Part shown: positions 16,157-24,765 of the stretch, piece after piece
How positions within the stretch are numbered: position 1 is the stretch's first letter
Layout: each line of letters opens with the position of its first letter
Assembly: GCF_022440805.1 (NCBI RefSeq)
Contig: NZ_JAKNTK010000001.1
Span: 1,054,001 to 1,118,000 of the forward strand
Direction of reading: 5' to 3'
DNA length: 64,000 nt
Origin: Holdemania massiliensis
GTDB taxonomy: Bacteria; Bacillota_I; Bacilli_A; Erysipelotrichales; Erysipelotrichaceae
Made by a program: the position numbers and the translations under genes
Notes under the pieces: generated by a model
Database searches by the model: none
What the model saw: the letters and a program-made list of their open reading frames with translations, nothing else
Told to the model about the DNA's origin: nothing

Positions 16157-16498
16157 ATGGCGACGGACATCGCCAGAAGAAACAGTAAGCCACATGCTAC
16201 ACCTGAAAGGCAGGTTGAAGAGTATTTAGTCAAGCGGGTGAAAAGTTTAGGCGGGATCGCAAGAAAACTCACTTGTCCGGATGCGTCGGGCATGCCGGAC
16301 AGGATGGTAATACTGAAAGGTCAGATCTGCTTCGTAGAGCTTAAACGACCTAAAGGTGGCCGGCTGAGTGACACGCAGAAGTGGCGAATTCAGGAATTGA
16401 AGCAGCAGGAGATGAAAACCTATGTCCTCAAAAACAAAGAAGAGATCGACCAGCTAATCGAATGTTTGAAAAGACGGGAGCTTCCTGATGAGATATAA
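16157..16498 (+). CDS. VRR-NUC domain nuclease
   Basis: The 113-residue product is a PD-(D/E)XK-type VRR-NUC protein: EEYLVKRVKSLGG, GMPDRMVIL, then ICFVELKRPKGGRLSDTQ. The D...ExK catalytic residues are present. I set the start at the third in-frame ATG (16157), which best suits AAGGAGG; those at 16148 and 16151 are too close. Family members act as Holliday-junction or flap nucleases next to phage helicases. Confidence 0.88.
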   Translation: MATDIARRNSKPHATPERQVEEYLVKRVKSLGGIARKLTCPDASGMPDRMVILKGQICFVELKRPKGGRLSDTQKWRIQELKQQEMKTYVLKNKEEIDQLIECLKRRELPDEI

Positions 16499-17864
16499 GC
16501 CACATCAATATCAGGCCATCGCCGAGCAGTACGCATTAGATCATCCCCGGTGTGGCTTGTTTTTGGACATGGGGCTGGGTAAGACGGTGATCACACTGAC
16601 AGTAATCGATAAACTGATATACGACTATTTCGAGGTTACCAAAGGCCGCGTCTTGGTCATCGCGCCGCTACGAGTAGCTGAGGATACGTGGAGTCGGGAG
16701 TCCAGTAAGTGGGATCATCTGCAGCATCTGCGTATAAGCAAAGTGCTTGGCTCCGCAAAACGACGATTGGAAGCACTCAGCACTCCGGCAGACCTTTACA
16801 TCATCAACCGGGATAACGTTGTCTGGCTGATCCAGATATTCGGTAATCAATGGCCGTTTGACATGGTGGTCGTGGATGAGCTGAGCAGCTTCAAGAATCC
16901 AAAATCGCAAAGATTCAAAGCCCTAAAAAAGCTGTCGCCGTTGTTTAAGCGCTTTGTCGGCTTAACTGGTACGCCGGCGCCGCGGAATCTGATGGATCTG
17001 TGGTCAGAACTTTACCTGATCGATCGCGGCGAGCGATTAGGCAAAACGATGAGGGCTTATCAGCAGCGATACTTTGTCCCAGGTCGGCGCAACGGTTACG
17101 TCGTCTATGACTACATCCCTATCGACGGCGCTGAGCGGCAAATCTATGATCGGATCAGCGACGTCTGCATGAGTATGACGGCCGCTGACTGGCTGCAGCT
17201 GCCAGATCGTATCGATCTGACCCGAGAGATCCAGCTGCCGACGTCCGTGATGGCCGCCTACAGGCGCTTTGAACGTGAAAAATACCTTGAACTCATGGAT
17301 GGTGATAATCCGCTCTTAGCGGCCAATGCGGGCGTCTTGGCGGGCAAGCTGACGCAGTTCAGTAACGGTGCAGTTTACTTGGAAGATCACAGCTGGCAGC
17401 CGATCCACGATTGCAAGCTGGATGAGTTGGAGCAGCTGATCGAGGAGGCTAATGGCCAGTCGGTTATGGTATTCTACAACTTCAAGCATGATTTTCAGAG
17501 GTTGATAGATCGCTTTGCAGCTTATGAGCCGCGAATGATAAAAAACGCTGACGATATCGCGGATTGGAATGCTGGCAAGATCCAATTGCTGCTTGCTCAT
17601 CCAGCGAGTATGGGGCACGGGCTCAACCTGCAGGATGGCGGCCATATCGTTATCTGGTTCGGCCTTACATGGGACTTGGAGATCTACCAGCAGGCTAATG
17701 CCCGGCTGCATCGGCAGGGCCAGCAGCAGTCTGTACGGATCTATCACATTATTTGCAAAGGTACCGTTGATGAGGACATCCTGCGACGGCTGCAGACTAA
17801 GGATGCAAACCAACAAGCCCTGATTGATGCGGTCAAGGCGCGTGTGGAGAGATTGGAGGAGTGA
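16488..17864 (+). CDS. SNF2-type DEAD-like helicase
   Basis: The 458-residue product overlaps the nuclease gene and has superfamily 2 motifs: LFLDMGLGKTVIT (Walker A), VVDELSSFKNP (DExx-type motif II), GLTGTPAP (motif III), and in the second lobe HGLNLQDGGHIVIW and QANARLHRQGQ (motif VI). Together with VRR-NUC and VapE it forms a standard replication/recombination block of Firmicutes siphophages. Confidence 0.92.
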   Translation: MRYKPHQYQAIAEQYALDHPRCGLFLDMGLGKTVITLTVIDKLIYDYFEVTKGRVLVIAPLRVAEDTWSRESSKWDHLQHLRISKVLGSAKRRLEALSTPADLYIINRDNVVWLIQIFGNQWPFDMVVVDELSSFKNPKSQRFKALKKLSPLFKRFVGLTGTPAPRNLMDLWSELYLIDRGERLGKTMRAYQQRYFVPGRRNGYVVYDYIPIDGAERQIYDRISDVCMSMTAADWLQLPDRIDLTREIQLPTSVMAAYRRFEREKYLELMDGDNPLLAANAGVLAGKLTQFSNGAVYLEDHSWQPIHDCKLDELEQLIEEANGQSVMVFYNFKHDFQRLIDRFAAYEPRMIKNADDIADWNAGKIQLLLAHPASMGHGLNLQDGGHIVIWFGLTWDLEIYQQANARLHRQGQQQSVRIYHIICKGTVDEDILRRLQTKDANQQALIDAVKARVERLEE

Positions 17865-17866
17865 CT

Positions 17867-18094
17867 ATGCAGGAGACTTACTTTGTCTTGGAGGTGCAGA
17901 ACTTCCACGAAAACTACAAAATCCAGCTGACCAAGGCTGGATGGGACGGGTTAACTAAGCAAGAGCGGACGCGGTTGATCAAGATGGCTGGTGGCAGGAT
18001 CCGGGATGCCAAAGGATGGATCCACGGTAAGCAGGATCTTAGCACATATCATCAAGCCGTTAAACGTATGGCGGCGCTTAGGGGGTCAAAATGA
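17867..18094 (+). CDS. Hypothetical small phage protein
   Basis: The 75-residue product starts MQETYFVLEVQNF; the ATG at 17867 is 7 nt after GGAGG, better than the overlapping GTG. It is basic (LTKQERTRLIKMAGGRIRDAKG) and may bind nucleic acid. Function unknown. Confidence 0.65.
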   Translation: MQETYFVLEVQNFHENYKIQLTKAGWDGLTKQERTRLIKMAGGRIRDAKGWIHGKQDLSTYHQAVKRMAALRGSK

Positions 18095-18165
18095 TCCCCG
18101 CGCTGCTCGCCGTCGCATTTGTGGTGATTGTGTTGTTGTTGGATCGGATGGGAGATGATCGGTGA
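18091..18165 (+). CDS. Possible 24-residue membrane peptide
   Basis: The ATG overlaps the previous stop (AAATGA) and follows GGGGGT. The peptide is a single hydrophobic span (ALLAVAFVVIVLLL) with a short charged tail. Its own stop overlaps the next ATG (TGATG). The coupled layout argues for translation, but nothing more is known. Confidence 0.42.
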   Translation: MIPALLAVAFVVIVLLLDRMGDDR

Positions 18166-18368
18166 TGCGCAACCTGGATAAGTATGCCGCGGCCTTGTGT
18201 AAGCAGTTTAGCCGAGAAAATCCGTGTGTCCTAAATGCGCATAACGACTGTGAGGAATGTGCTTTATTAGGTATCTGCTCTAATCCTGATAAGCTGATGG
18301 CGTTTATGATGCAGCCAGCTGATGAGGATGATCAGCAGCTCCTGCGAGATCCACAAGGGACAGAGTAG
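18165..18368 (+). CDS. Small Cys-containing phage protein
   Basis: The 67-residue product carries five cysteines, four of them within 21 residues (PCVLNAHNDCEECALLGIC), which could bind zinc or an iron-sulphur cluster. It is translationally coupled to the preceding peptide. Role unknown. Confidence 0.62.
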   Translation: MRNLDKYAAALCKQFSRENPCVLNAHNDCEECALLGICSNPDKLMAFMMQPADEDDQQLLRDPQGTE

Positions 18369-18386
18369 ACGACTGGAGGGATAGCG

Positions 18387-18815
18387 GTGGATGAGAGGAT
18401 CAAACGGACAAAAGATAAGCTGCGAGTGTACGGATCATACTCAAGAGATATCCATAAAGTTTGGCTACAGCTTGAGCGGATCAATGGTGCGATGTTTTGG
18501 CATCAAGACTGGCCTGAGCAGGCAGCTAAAGAGCTAGGCATAAAAGGCACAGACAACAAGCACCCACCAGGTCAGCAGCTCTGCGTGCAAAAGACTGCCC
18601 TTGAAGCACAGTTAAAGCAGTTAAGAGCTGCAAGGTCTGCTTTAGGACTGGACGCTTGGCTTGACAGTTTAAGCCAGGATGACCGGCAGATCATCAGGTT
18701 AGTGTACGAGGATGAGATGACACAGCAAGAGGTGGCTCCAAGAGTTAATTTAACAAGATCGGGTGTCAGAAATAGAATCGACACAATTTGTAAAAAAAGG
18801 ACCGCGGGCCGTTGA
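18387..18815 (+). CDS. ArpU/RinA-like late-gene transcription regulator
   Basis: The 142-residue product starts at GTG behind GGAGGG. The C-terminal 55 residues form a sigma-70 region-4-like HTH (LSQDDRQIIRLVYEDEMTQQEV, then NLTRSGVRNRI). Proteins of this type, sited just before the terminase genes, activate late transcription in Gram-positive temperate phages. The gap downstream, with its terminators, is its likely target. Confidence 0.8.
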   Translation: MDERIKRTKDKLRVYGSYSRDIHKVWLQLERINGAMFWHQDWPEQAAKELGIKGTDNKHPPGQQLCVQKTALEAQLKQLRAARSALGLDAWLDSLSQDDRQIIRLVYEDEMTQQEVAPRVNLTRSGVRNRIDTICKKRTAGR

Positions 18816-19065
18816 CTTTTGTGGTACTATACGCGTGTAAGATGCCAGTGGGTATCTGGGATCAGCACAAGAATTGTTGACCTGGTTAATTATGTATGGG
18901 ATTATTATAAGGGGTCGTAGTTTACGAGTGAGAACGCAGAGTATAACTAAATAAAAGCATTAATGCTGCGAGACAGACTAAGCAATGCTAATCGTGAGCG
19001 TATTAATGGAGTTATATCTGAGGCGACGGTTGAAATCCGTCCGCCCTGTCAATTTAATATTTTGA

Positions 19066-19095
19066 GCAGCCTCACTAAAAGGTTGCTTTTTCTTT
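19066..19095 (+). terminator. Intrinsic terminator, late-control region (first)
   Basis: GCAGCC and GGTTGC pair (one G-U) across a 9-nt loop, followed by TTTTTCTTT. Confidence 0.7.
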
Positions 19096-19113
19096 GGCTT
19101 TCAGCCGGTTTTT
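19096..19113 (+). terminator. Short hairpin with T run, late-control region (second)
   Basis: GGCT-TTC-AGCC followed by GGTTTTT; weak stem, directly behind the first terminator. Confidence 0.4.
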
Positions 19114-19201
19114 CTCCTTCCTGGCTGGATGCGGCAGGCATATAAAAAACCTCTTGTTTAATCTCCCTTTCCCCCTTGACACATAGCCTGCAAACTCACA
19201 G

Positions 19202-19232
19202 CCCTGCGTAACGCCTTGCGGGGTTTTAATTT
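19202..19232 (+). terminator. Intrinsic terminator, late-control region (third)
   Basis: CCCTGCG pairs with TGCGGGG (two G-U pairs) across an 8-nt loop, followed by TTTTAATTT, about 45 bp before the terminase small-subunit gene. Confidence 0.62.
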
Positions 19233-19278
19233 ACACAATGACGCATTGACATAAAAAAATGAAAGGAGGTGCCACGAT

Positions 19279-19989
19279 GTGCCGAAGAAACCCGATCCAC
19301 GTATAGAGATAGCGAAGGAACTGTATCTGCAGGGCATGAAGCTGGTTGAGATTGCAAGTCAACTAGAACTCCCTGAAGGTACAGTTCGGCGCTGGAAATG
19401 TACGCACAAGTGGGATAACGAGCGTTCGGATAAAAATCAAGCGAACGTTCGGAAAAAACGAGGCGGACAGCCTGGCAATCACAATGCAACGGGACCGCCA
19501 GGAAATCAAAATGCAAGAAAGCATGGCCTCTTTGCAAGATATGTGCAGCCAGACATCAGAGAGATCATGGAAGACGTTAAAAAGAAGGATAAAATGGAAT
19601 TGCTGATGGAAGCGATTGAGTTTTGGTACTCAAAGATTATCAAAGCTCAGCAGATTATGTATGTCGAAGATCATAAGGCAATGACAAGAGAAGTTGTTGT
19701 TGAAGGAGCTGAATCAACTGCCTATGATATTCAATACGCGTGGGACAAACAGGCTACAGAGATCAAAGCCCTATCCCGTGCATTTTCAGAACTTCGCGGT
19801 TTACTCAAAACTTATGATGAGCTGTCAAAAAGTGAGCAAGCAAAAGAAGAACGGGAGCAGCGCATTCAGCTTATTAAGGCACAGGTTAAAAAGATTCAAG
19901 AAGATCCTGAGAATAGTAAATCCGGCAGCAAGGTGGTGATCGTCAATGACCTCGACCAAGTCGAATCAGAAGATCGTCAAGCTGAGTAA
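19279..19989 (+). CDS. terS: Phage terminase small subunit
   Basis: The 236-residue product starts at GTG (19279) behind AAAGGAGGTG. It has an N-terminal HTH (YLQGMKLVEIASQLELPEGTVRRW), a Gly/Asn-rich basic linker (GGQPGNHNATGPPGNQNARKHG in part), and helices C-terminally, the layout of PBSX/YqaS-type small terminases. It recognises phage DNA ends and recruits the large subunit, whose gene overlaps it by 44 bp. Confidence 0.88.
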   Translation: MPKKPDPRIEIAKELYLQGMKLVEIASQLELPEGTVRRWKCTHKWDNERSDKNQANVRKKRGGQPGNHNATGPPGNQNARKHGLFARYVQPDIREIMEDVKKKDKMELLMEAIEFWYSKIIKAQQIMYVEDHKAMTREVVVEGAESTAYDIQYAWDKQATEIKALSRAFSELRGLLKTYDELSKSEQAKEEREQRIQLIKAQVKKIQEDPENSKSGSKVVIVNDLDQVESEDRQAE

Positions 19990-21298
19990 TGTCATCATCC
20001 CTAAGTATTATTCCACCTTCAACGACACGAGCTATGTTCACAAGATTTTTACATCAGGACGTGCCGGTACGAAGTCGAGCCGTGGCGCCTTGCGGGCGGT
20101 TTATAAGATTGTATCCGACGGTGACTGCGCTGTAGTCATCATCCGCAAGTTTCACAACAAGTTGCGTAAGACAGTTTACAAAGAAGTCCTGCGGGCGATC
20201 CGGCGGTTGGAATTGGATAAATCCGATTTTAAGATCACAGCCAGTCCTATGGAGATCAAATATCTGCCTAATGGTAATACGATTTACTTTACTGGATCTG
20301 ATTCGATCGATGATACCAAGGGTATGATCGATGAAGAAAAGCCGATCAAGCTGGTCGAGGTGGATGAAGTGACGGAATTCTTCGATAAGGGAGAAGGCGA
20401 AGATGAACTGATGAATATTGAAGCTACCTTTGTGCGAGGCAATGATGATGAGTTTTGCATGGAGTATTACTTCAATCCGCCGAAGAATCAGAAAGCACCA
20501 GTGATGGTCTGGCTGGATAAGATGAAGCAGCGCAGCGATGCAATCCACATTCATACTGATTACCGAGATGTGCCGGTAAAATGGCTCGGTCAGAAGCTGA
20601 TCGACTCCGCACTCGAATTACTAAAGAATGATGAGAAGATGTACCGCTGGCTGTGGCTAGGAGAATGTACAGGTCTGGATGATGTTATTTACTACATGTT
20701 TAATCCGGATAAGCACGTCGCGGATGCAACGGCAACGCAGCTGCAGCACATTACAATTTCGGGGATTGGCGTGGACTACGGCCAAATGAATGCCACAACC
20801 TTTCAGGCTTTTGGATTGGACTATGTTGATCGCTGTGTTCGGGGATTGGGCGAGTATTATCACTCTGGTCGGGATTCTGGGCAGCAGCGCAGCCCCAGCG
20901 AGTATGCGAAAGATTTCAAAGACTTCAAGGCGAAGATTGAGGATAAGCTGGGAAAGCCGATAACCTTCGTTTTTATCGATCCCTCGGCGAAAGGATTGGC
21001 AGAGGAAATAAAACGAGTATGCCCAGAAGTTGTGATCAAAAATCCGGACAATACCGTGAACCTAGGCATTGACCGAGTAAAGAAGCTGCTGAGTTATCTG
21101 CGGCTTTTTATTTGCACTGAGCAACGGTACCTCAATGATGAGATGTATCTGTATATGTGGGATATGGACAGTGTTGATAGAGGTGTCGAGAAGCCAATTA
21201 AGACCAACGATCACTGTCAGGACGCGCTGCGCTATTTCGTAATGGGAGTTTGGCAGTATATCCGGCAGATGCTGCCGATGATTACAGAGGAGGATTGA
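19946..21298 (+). CDS. terL: Phage terminase large subunit (PBSX type)
   Basis: The 450-residue product is the packaging ATPase-nuclease. Seen are GRAGTKSSRGA as the Walker A-like loop, a hydrophobic strand ending PIKLVEVDEVTEF (Walker B), and a nuclease domain with GVDYGQMNATTFQAFGL, VFIDPSAKGLAEEI and a late NDHCQDALRYF. Packaging mode cannot be told from this. Confidence 0.93.
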   Translation: MTSTKSNQKIVKLSNVIIPKYYSTFNDTSYVHKIFTSGRAGTKSSRGALRAVYKIVSDGDCAVVIIRKFHNKLRKTVYKEVLRAIRRLELDKSDFKITASPMEIKYLPNGNTIYFTGSDSIDDTKGMIDEEKPIKLVEVDEVTEFFDKGEGEDELMNIEATFVRGNDDEFCMEYYFNPPKNQKAPVMVWLDKMKQRSDAIHIHTDYRDVPVKWLGQKLIDSALELLKNDEKMYRWLWLGECTGLDDVIYYMFNPDKHVADATATQLQHITISGIGVDYGQMNATTFQAFGLDYVDRCVRGLGEYYHSGRDSGQQRSPSEYAKDFKDFKAKIEDKLGKPITFVFIDPSAKGLAEEIKRVCPEVVIKNPDNTVNLGIDRVKKLLSYLRLFICTEQRYLNDEMYLYMWDMDSVDRGVEKPIKTNDHCQDALRYFVMGVWQYIRQMLPMITEED

Positions 21299-21302
21299 AC
21301 TC

Positions 21303-22682
21303 ATGACAAACGATGTCATTGACGGTTTTTTAGAAAAATTAGGATACCCGGTTGCCATGTCTGGAAAGCATCGACAGCTAATGAAGGAATGGCATGAGTG
21401 GTACCGGGGGAAGGTCGATTCATTCCACAATTACACGGTTTACAACGGTTTTGAGAATGTGGACTGTGAGAAGCTGACATTGGGCATGGCCAAGCGATCC
21501 GCAGAAGACTGGGCGGATCTGCTGCTGAATGAAAAGGTTGAAATCATGACAGGGGCACAAGAAGAATTGAATACGATCTTAGAAGCGAACAATTTTCGCG
21601 ATCGTGCTAATCAGCTGATCGAGTTGGCGTTTGCGTTGGGTACCGGCGCTTTTGTCGCTTATGCCTCTCCGTCTCGGACCGATCGACCAGTAACGATCAA
21701 TTACATCAACGGTTTAATGATCCGACCACTTAAGATCGAAAATGGCGAGATTGTGGACTGTGCTTTTGCCAGTCAGCTGAATCAGGATGAGTATTACATC
21801 TCACTGCATACCCGCCAGCCGGACGGATCATATCGTATCGAGAATATCGTGTTCAGCGAGAAGTCAGGACAGTATTCAGTGAAGAATCTTCCGGGTGGTG
21901 TAAAACCAATTGTAAAGAGTCCAGTAAAATTGTTCTGGATTGTGAAACCGAACTTGGTCAACAACATTGAATTGGATGAAGCGATGGGTCTGTCCGTCTA
22001 CGCCAATGCTGTGGATGAAATGAAAGATGTTGATACGAAGTATGACAGCTATGAAAATGAATTTGTCCTGGGTAGAAAACGGATTTTCGTACGAGGGGAT
22101 ACAGTCCAGGTCAATATCGGACCTGACGGCAAACCTCGCCCAGCCTTTGATACAAAGGACACTGTTTTCTATGCCATTCCGATGGAAGATAAAGAGGCTA
22201 AACCGATTCAGGAAACCGATTCAAAGCTGCGAGTTGAGGAGCATGACCGCGGGCTGCAGACGGCGCTGAACCTTTTTGGTGATAAGGTTGGCTTCGGTGC
22301 GGATCACTATGTTTTTCGAGATGGTAAGGTCTATACCAACGAGGCCCAAGTCATCAGTACCAATTCCAAGATGTACCGACGTCTTAAAAAGCATGAGCTG
22401 CAGCTTGAACCGGCGTTGATCGGTTTAGCGCAATCGGTCCTTTATCTGCTTACGGGAAAGCCATATACCGCTGACGTGTCTGTCAACTTTGATGACTCCA
22501 TCATTGAGGATACAGCAGAGAAGAAGCGGCAGGCGCTGCTCGAATTCAATGCCGGATTGATTGATGCAGTCGAGTATTTTAAACTAACACGCAATATGGA
22601 TCAGTCCGCTGCGGAGAAATTTGTGCAGGAAATTGAAGCACGGAAGCCGGAAGTTGAGGAAGAACCGGGACCCGAGGAATAA
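21303..22682 (+). CDS. Portal protein (SPP1 gp6-like)
   Basis: The 459-residue product follows the terminase by 4 bp with GAGGAGG. It matches the SPP1 gp6 type: MAKRSAEDWADLLLNEKVEI, ANAVDEMKDVDTKYDSYENEFVLGRKRIFV, and an acidic C-terminus (EVEEEPGPEE). It forms the dodecameric vertex channel through which DNA passes. Confidence 0.92.
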   Translation: MTNDVIDGFLEKLGYPVAMSGKHRQLMKEWHEWYRGKVDSFHNYTVYNGFENVDCEKLTLGMAKRSAEDWADLLLNEKVEIMTGAQEELNTILEANNFRDRANQLIELAFALGTGAFVAYASPSRTDRPVTINYINGLMIRPLKIENGEIVDCAFASQLNQDEYYISLHTRQPDGSYRIENIVFSEKSGQYSVKNLPGGVKPIVKSPVKLFWIVKPNLVNNIELDEAMGLSVYANAVDEMKDVDTKYDSYENEFVLGRKRIFVRGDTVQVNIGPDGKPRPAFDTKDTVFYAIPMEDKEAKPIQETDSKLRVEEHDRGLQTALNLFGDKVGFGADHYVFRDGKVYTNEAQVISTNSKMYRRLKKHELQLEPALIGLAQSVLYLLTGKPYTADVSVNFDDSIIEDTAEKKRQALLEFNAGLIDAVEYFKLTRNMDQSAAEKFVQEIEARKPEVEEEPGPEE

Positions 22683-22685
22683 ACC

Positions 22686-23816
22686 ATGCTGACGGATGAG
22701 GAAATCAACTACCTGAATCGCGAGATCCTCGCGATCTATCAGGACATGGAGCTGGATCTGATCATTGATATCGCTCGACGGTTTGACACCTACGAAAAGA
22801 TCGGCGGGTCTTTGGAATGGCATCTGAAAAAACTGGATGAGTTGGGATCTTTAAACCGGGAAACGATGAAGATCATCGCTCAGTATTCAACACGATCAGA
22901 AAAAGCGATCCGGAAAATGCTCAAAGAAGCTTCCTTTGCGAACTTCGACAAAAGAACACTAAACAAAGCGGGGATTGATCTAGAAACGATGATGCAAAGT
23001 CCGGCAATGGCTGCGACTTTTGAACACAGTTATCAGGAGCTTAAAGAGAGTTTTAAGATGATTCAGACGGCAGCCCAGGAGAGCGTCCGGCAATCCTACA
23101 TGACCATCCTCAATACGGCTTATTTAGAGACCGCCAGCGGCGTTTACAGCTATAGTCAGTCGATCAGCCGATCAATCCAGAAAATGGCGGATAAGGGAAT
23201 CTACGGAGCTACCTATAAGCGAATAAATCCGCTTACAGGTGAAGAAAAGATCATTCATTACTCGATTGAAGCTGCAGTGCGTAGGGATACGCTGACGGCA
23301 GTCCATCAGACGGCAAACCGGGCAGTTCTGGCAGCCGCAGAGGATAACGGTGTCAACGTTTTAGAGATTTCCAGTCATCTTGGAGCCAGGGTAAGTGATA
23401 CGAACCCAATCGCCAATCATGCAGGCTGGCAGGGAAAGGTTTACCTAATTGAAGGAAACAGTGAGGAGTATCCGAACTTTGCGGAAACAACGGGTTACGG
23501 AGATATTCAAGGCTTCGCGGGTGTGAATTGTCGACATCGTGCTTTCCTTTTTTGGCCAGGGATTTCTAAGCCTGGACAAGCGCAAATTGATCTGCAGGAG
23601 AATCGAGAACGTCGGGAACTGCTGGATCAGCAGCGAGCGATGGAGCGAACCATCCGGCAATACAAGCGGCGCCGTGCAGCTGCAGAACAGTGCAATGATC
23701 TGGAAGGCTTTAAAAAAGCAACTTTGAAAGTGAAAGAAAAGCAGAAGCAACTCATCGAGTTCTGTGATGAACACAATCTGCAGCGGGAATTTGAAAGGGA
23801 GCAAATCGCATCATGA
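22686..23816 (+). CDS. Minor head protein (Phage_min_cap2 type)
   Basis: The 376-residue product has a helical N-terminal half and the conserved C-terminal block of minor capsid protein 2 (SSHLGARVSDTNPIANHAGWQGKVY, then FAGVNCRHRAFLFWPG). This family fills the position of MuF/SPP1 gp7. In many Firmicutes phages such a protein is fused to a C-terminal toxin; here it stops, and the toxin-like protein is a separate gene whose start overlaps its stop (ATGA). Confidence 0.88.
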   Translation: MLTDEEINYLNREILAIYQDMELDLIIDIARRFDTYEKIGGSLEWHLKKLDELGSLNRETMKIIAQYSTRSEKAIRKMLKEASFANFDKRTLNKAGIDLETMMQSPAMAATFEHSYQELKESFKMIQTAAQESVRQSYMTILNTAYLETASGVYSYSQSISRSIQKMADKGIYGATYKRINPLTGEEKIIHYSIEAAVRRDTLTAVHQTANRAVLAAAEDNGVNVLEISSHLGARVSDTNPIANHAGWQGKVYLIEGNSEEYPNFAETTGYGDIQGFAGVNCRHRAFLFWPGISKPGQAQIDLQENRERRELLDQQRAMERTIRQYKRRRAAAEQCNDLEGFKKATLKVKEKQKQLIEFCDEHNLQREFEREQIAS

Positions 23817-24532
23817 AGAAATACGATGAAGCAGAAGGAGTCTGGCGGACAGTTGGGGGTCGCCGGATTTTTATTAAGAATGGCCAGAGCTTATCTGAAG
23901 CCATGATTGAAAGCGGCAAATTTGCCAAGAAAGATAAATCATCATCGGCATTAGAACAGGGATATGAGACGGCGAGAGCTATGGAGCCTACTATCACTGC
24001 TGACTTGTCAGAAATTGTTGAAGAAAGTGGTGGAGAACTAACCGGTCTGGAATTCCGTTTAAAGACGAAAGAAAGTCTTGAACGTAAAGTTTTATCCGAC
24101 ATGAAACTTACAGGGTTATCCAAAGAAGAGACACTGAATTATCTTTATGATGTAGTTCGTTACACTTCTTTATTTAACAGCGATTCTCTAGTTCCGGGAT
24201 ATCAAAGGATTGTTGAGAAACTCAGAGAAAAAGGCTATAATATACTTAGGGTCAAGAATACCATGGGGAAAGAATCCGCAAGCTATTGGGGCATTAATAC
24301 CGTGGTTGAAAATCCTAAAGGATATAGGTTTGAGCTGCAGTTTCACACACCGCAAAGTTTCCAAGTTAAGCAGGAATTGAATCATTCTCTATATGAGGAG
24401 CAAAGAAGTTCTAACGTCTCTAGACAAAGATTTAAGGAGCTAGAAGAACAAATGCTATCAAACAACAGGATGATTAAAGTTCCGACAAATGTTTCAGATA
24501 TTAAAAGTTTTGATAAATTAAAGAAAGGGTGA
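23813..24532 (+). CDS. Phage-borne RelA/SpoT-like toxin (toxSAS type) with N-terminal phage module
   Basis: The 239-residue product has two parts. Residues 11-37 (WRTVGGRRIFIKNGQSL...SGKF) are a short module also found at the start of the protein at 29334. Residues 78-200 resemble a RelA/SpoT synthetase of the toxic small alarmone synthetase group: FRLKTKESLERKV (R82, K84), LYDVVRYTSLF (D113, R116), SYWGIN (Y158, G160), and FELQFHTPQSF (E174). Members of that group attack tRNA 3' CCA ends or make toxic alarmones. It follows a minor head gene with overlapping codons and is followed by a matching HD hydrolase. Toxicity and delivery with the virion are inferences. Confidence 0.8.
   Translation: MKKYDEAEGVWRTVGGRRIFIKNGQSLSEAMIESGKFAKKDKSSSALEQGYETARAMEPTITADLSEIVEESGGELTGLEFRLKTKESLERKVLSDMKLTGLSKEETLNYLYDVVRYTSLFNSDSLVPGYQRIVEKLREKGYNILRVKNTMGKESASYWGINTVVENPKGYRFELQFHTPQSFQVKQELNHSLYEEQRSSNVSRQRFKELEEQMLSNNRMIKVPTNVSDIKSFDKLKKG
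23843..23883 (+). repeat. Cassette 5' repeat, copy 1
   Basis: Forty of 41 nt are identical to 29349-29389; both encode the WRTVGGRRIFIKNG segment. The similarity falls off downstream, where the two proteins differ, marking the left border of an exchangeable cassette. Confidence 0.85.
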
Positions 24533-24537
24533 TTGTA

Positions 24538-24765
24538 GTGATAAAATACATGTACGAAAACGCTCTTGATGATATCAATACTACCAGAATCTTAATCAGA
24601 AGAGTCGATGGAGGTTTTTTTGAGAGATGGGACCATCAGAAAAAAGACTGGATTAAGGATAACGATTTGGCGCGAATAAATATAGGTGAAATGTTTGTCG
24701 ATGACTGCACCGAAGAAGAGGCGAATCAGATTATTGAGAGGTTTATGCATGAGCATGATGCTTGA
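24538..24765 (+). CDS. Small acidic protein in toxSAS cassette, possible accessory immunity protein
   Basis: The frame is open from a GTG at 24529 overlapping the toxin stop; the GTG at 24538 is better spaced from GAAAGGG and gives 75 residues. The product is acidic (NIGEMFVDDCTEEEANQII) with a central RILIRRVDGGFFERWDHQKKDW. No family is recognised. It overlaps the hydrolase gene by 17 bp. Its place between toxin and hydrolase suggests a role in neutralisation, but that is inference. Confidence 0.68.
   Translation: MIKYMYENALDDINTTRILIRRVDGGFFERWDHQKKDWIKDNDLARINIGEMFVDDCTEEEANQIIERFMHEHDA

Larger units (their letters stand above)
18816..19278. other. Late-control region between regulator and terminase genes
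   Basis: No credible gene in 460 bp. It holds a candidate promoter (TTGACC at about 18875 with GATTAT 17 bp on), an imperfect GGCGACGG/CCGTCCGCC hairpin near 19022-19044, and three intrinsic terminators listed separately. A cos or pac site would normally lie here too, but I cannot identify one. Confidence 0.5.

Noticed and set aside
18963..19145. 60-codon plus-strand frame in the late-control region
   Set aside because: It runs through two terminator hairpins and has no ribosome binding site.
23445..23804. Long minus-strand frame opposite the minor head gene
   Set aside because: It is a shadow of a well-supported plus-strand gene and has no start signals.
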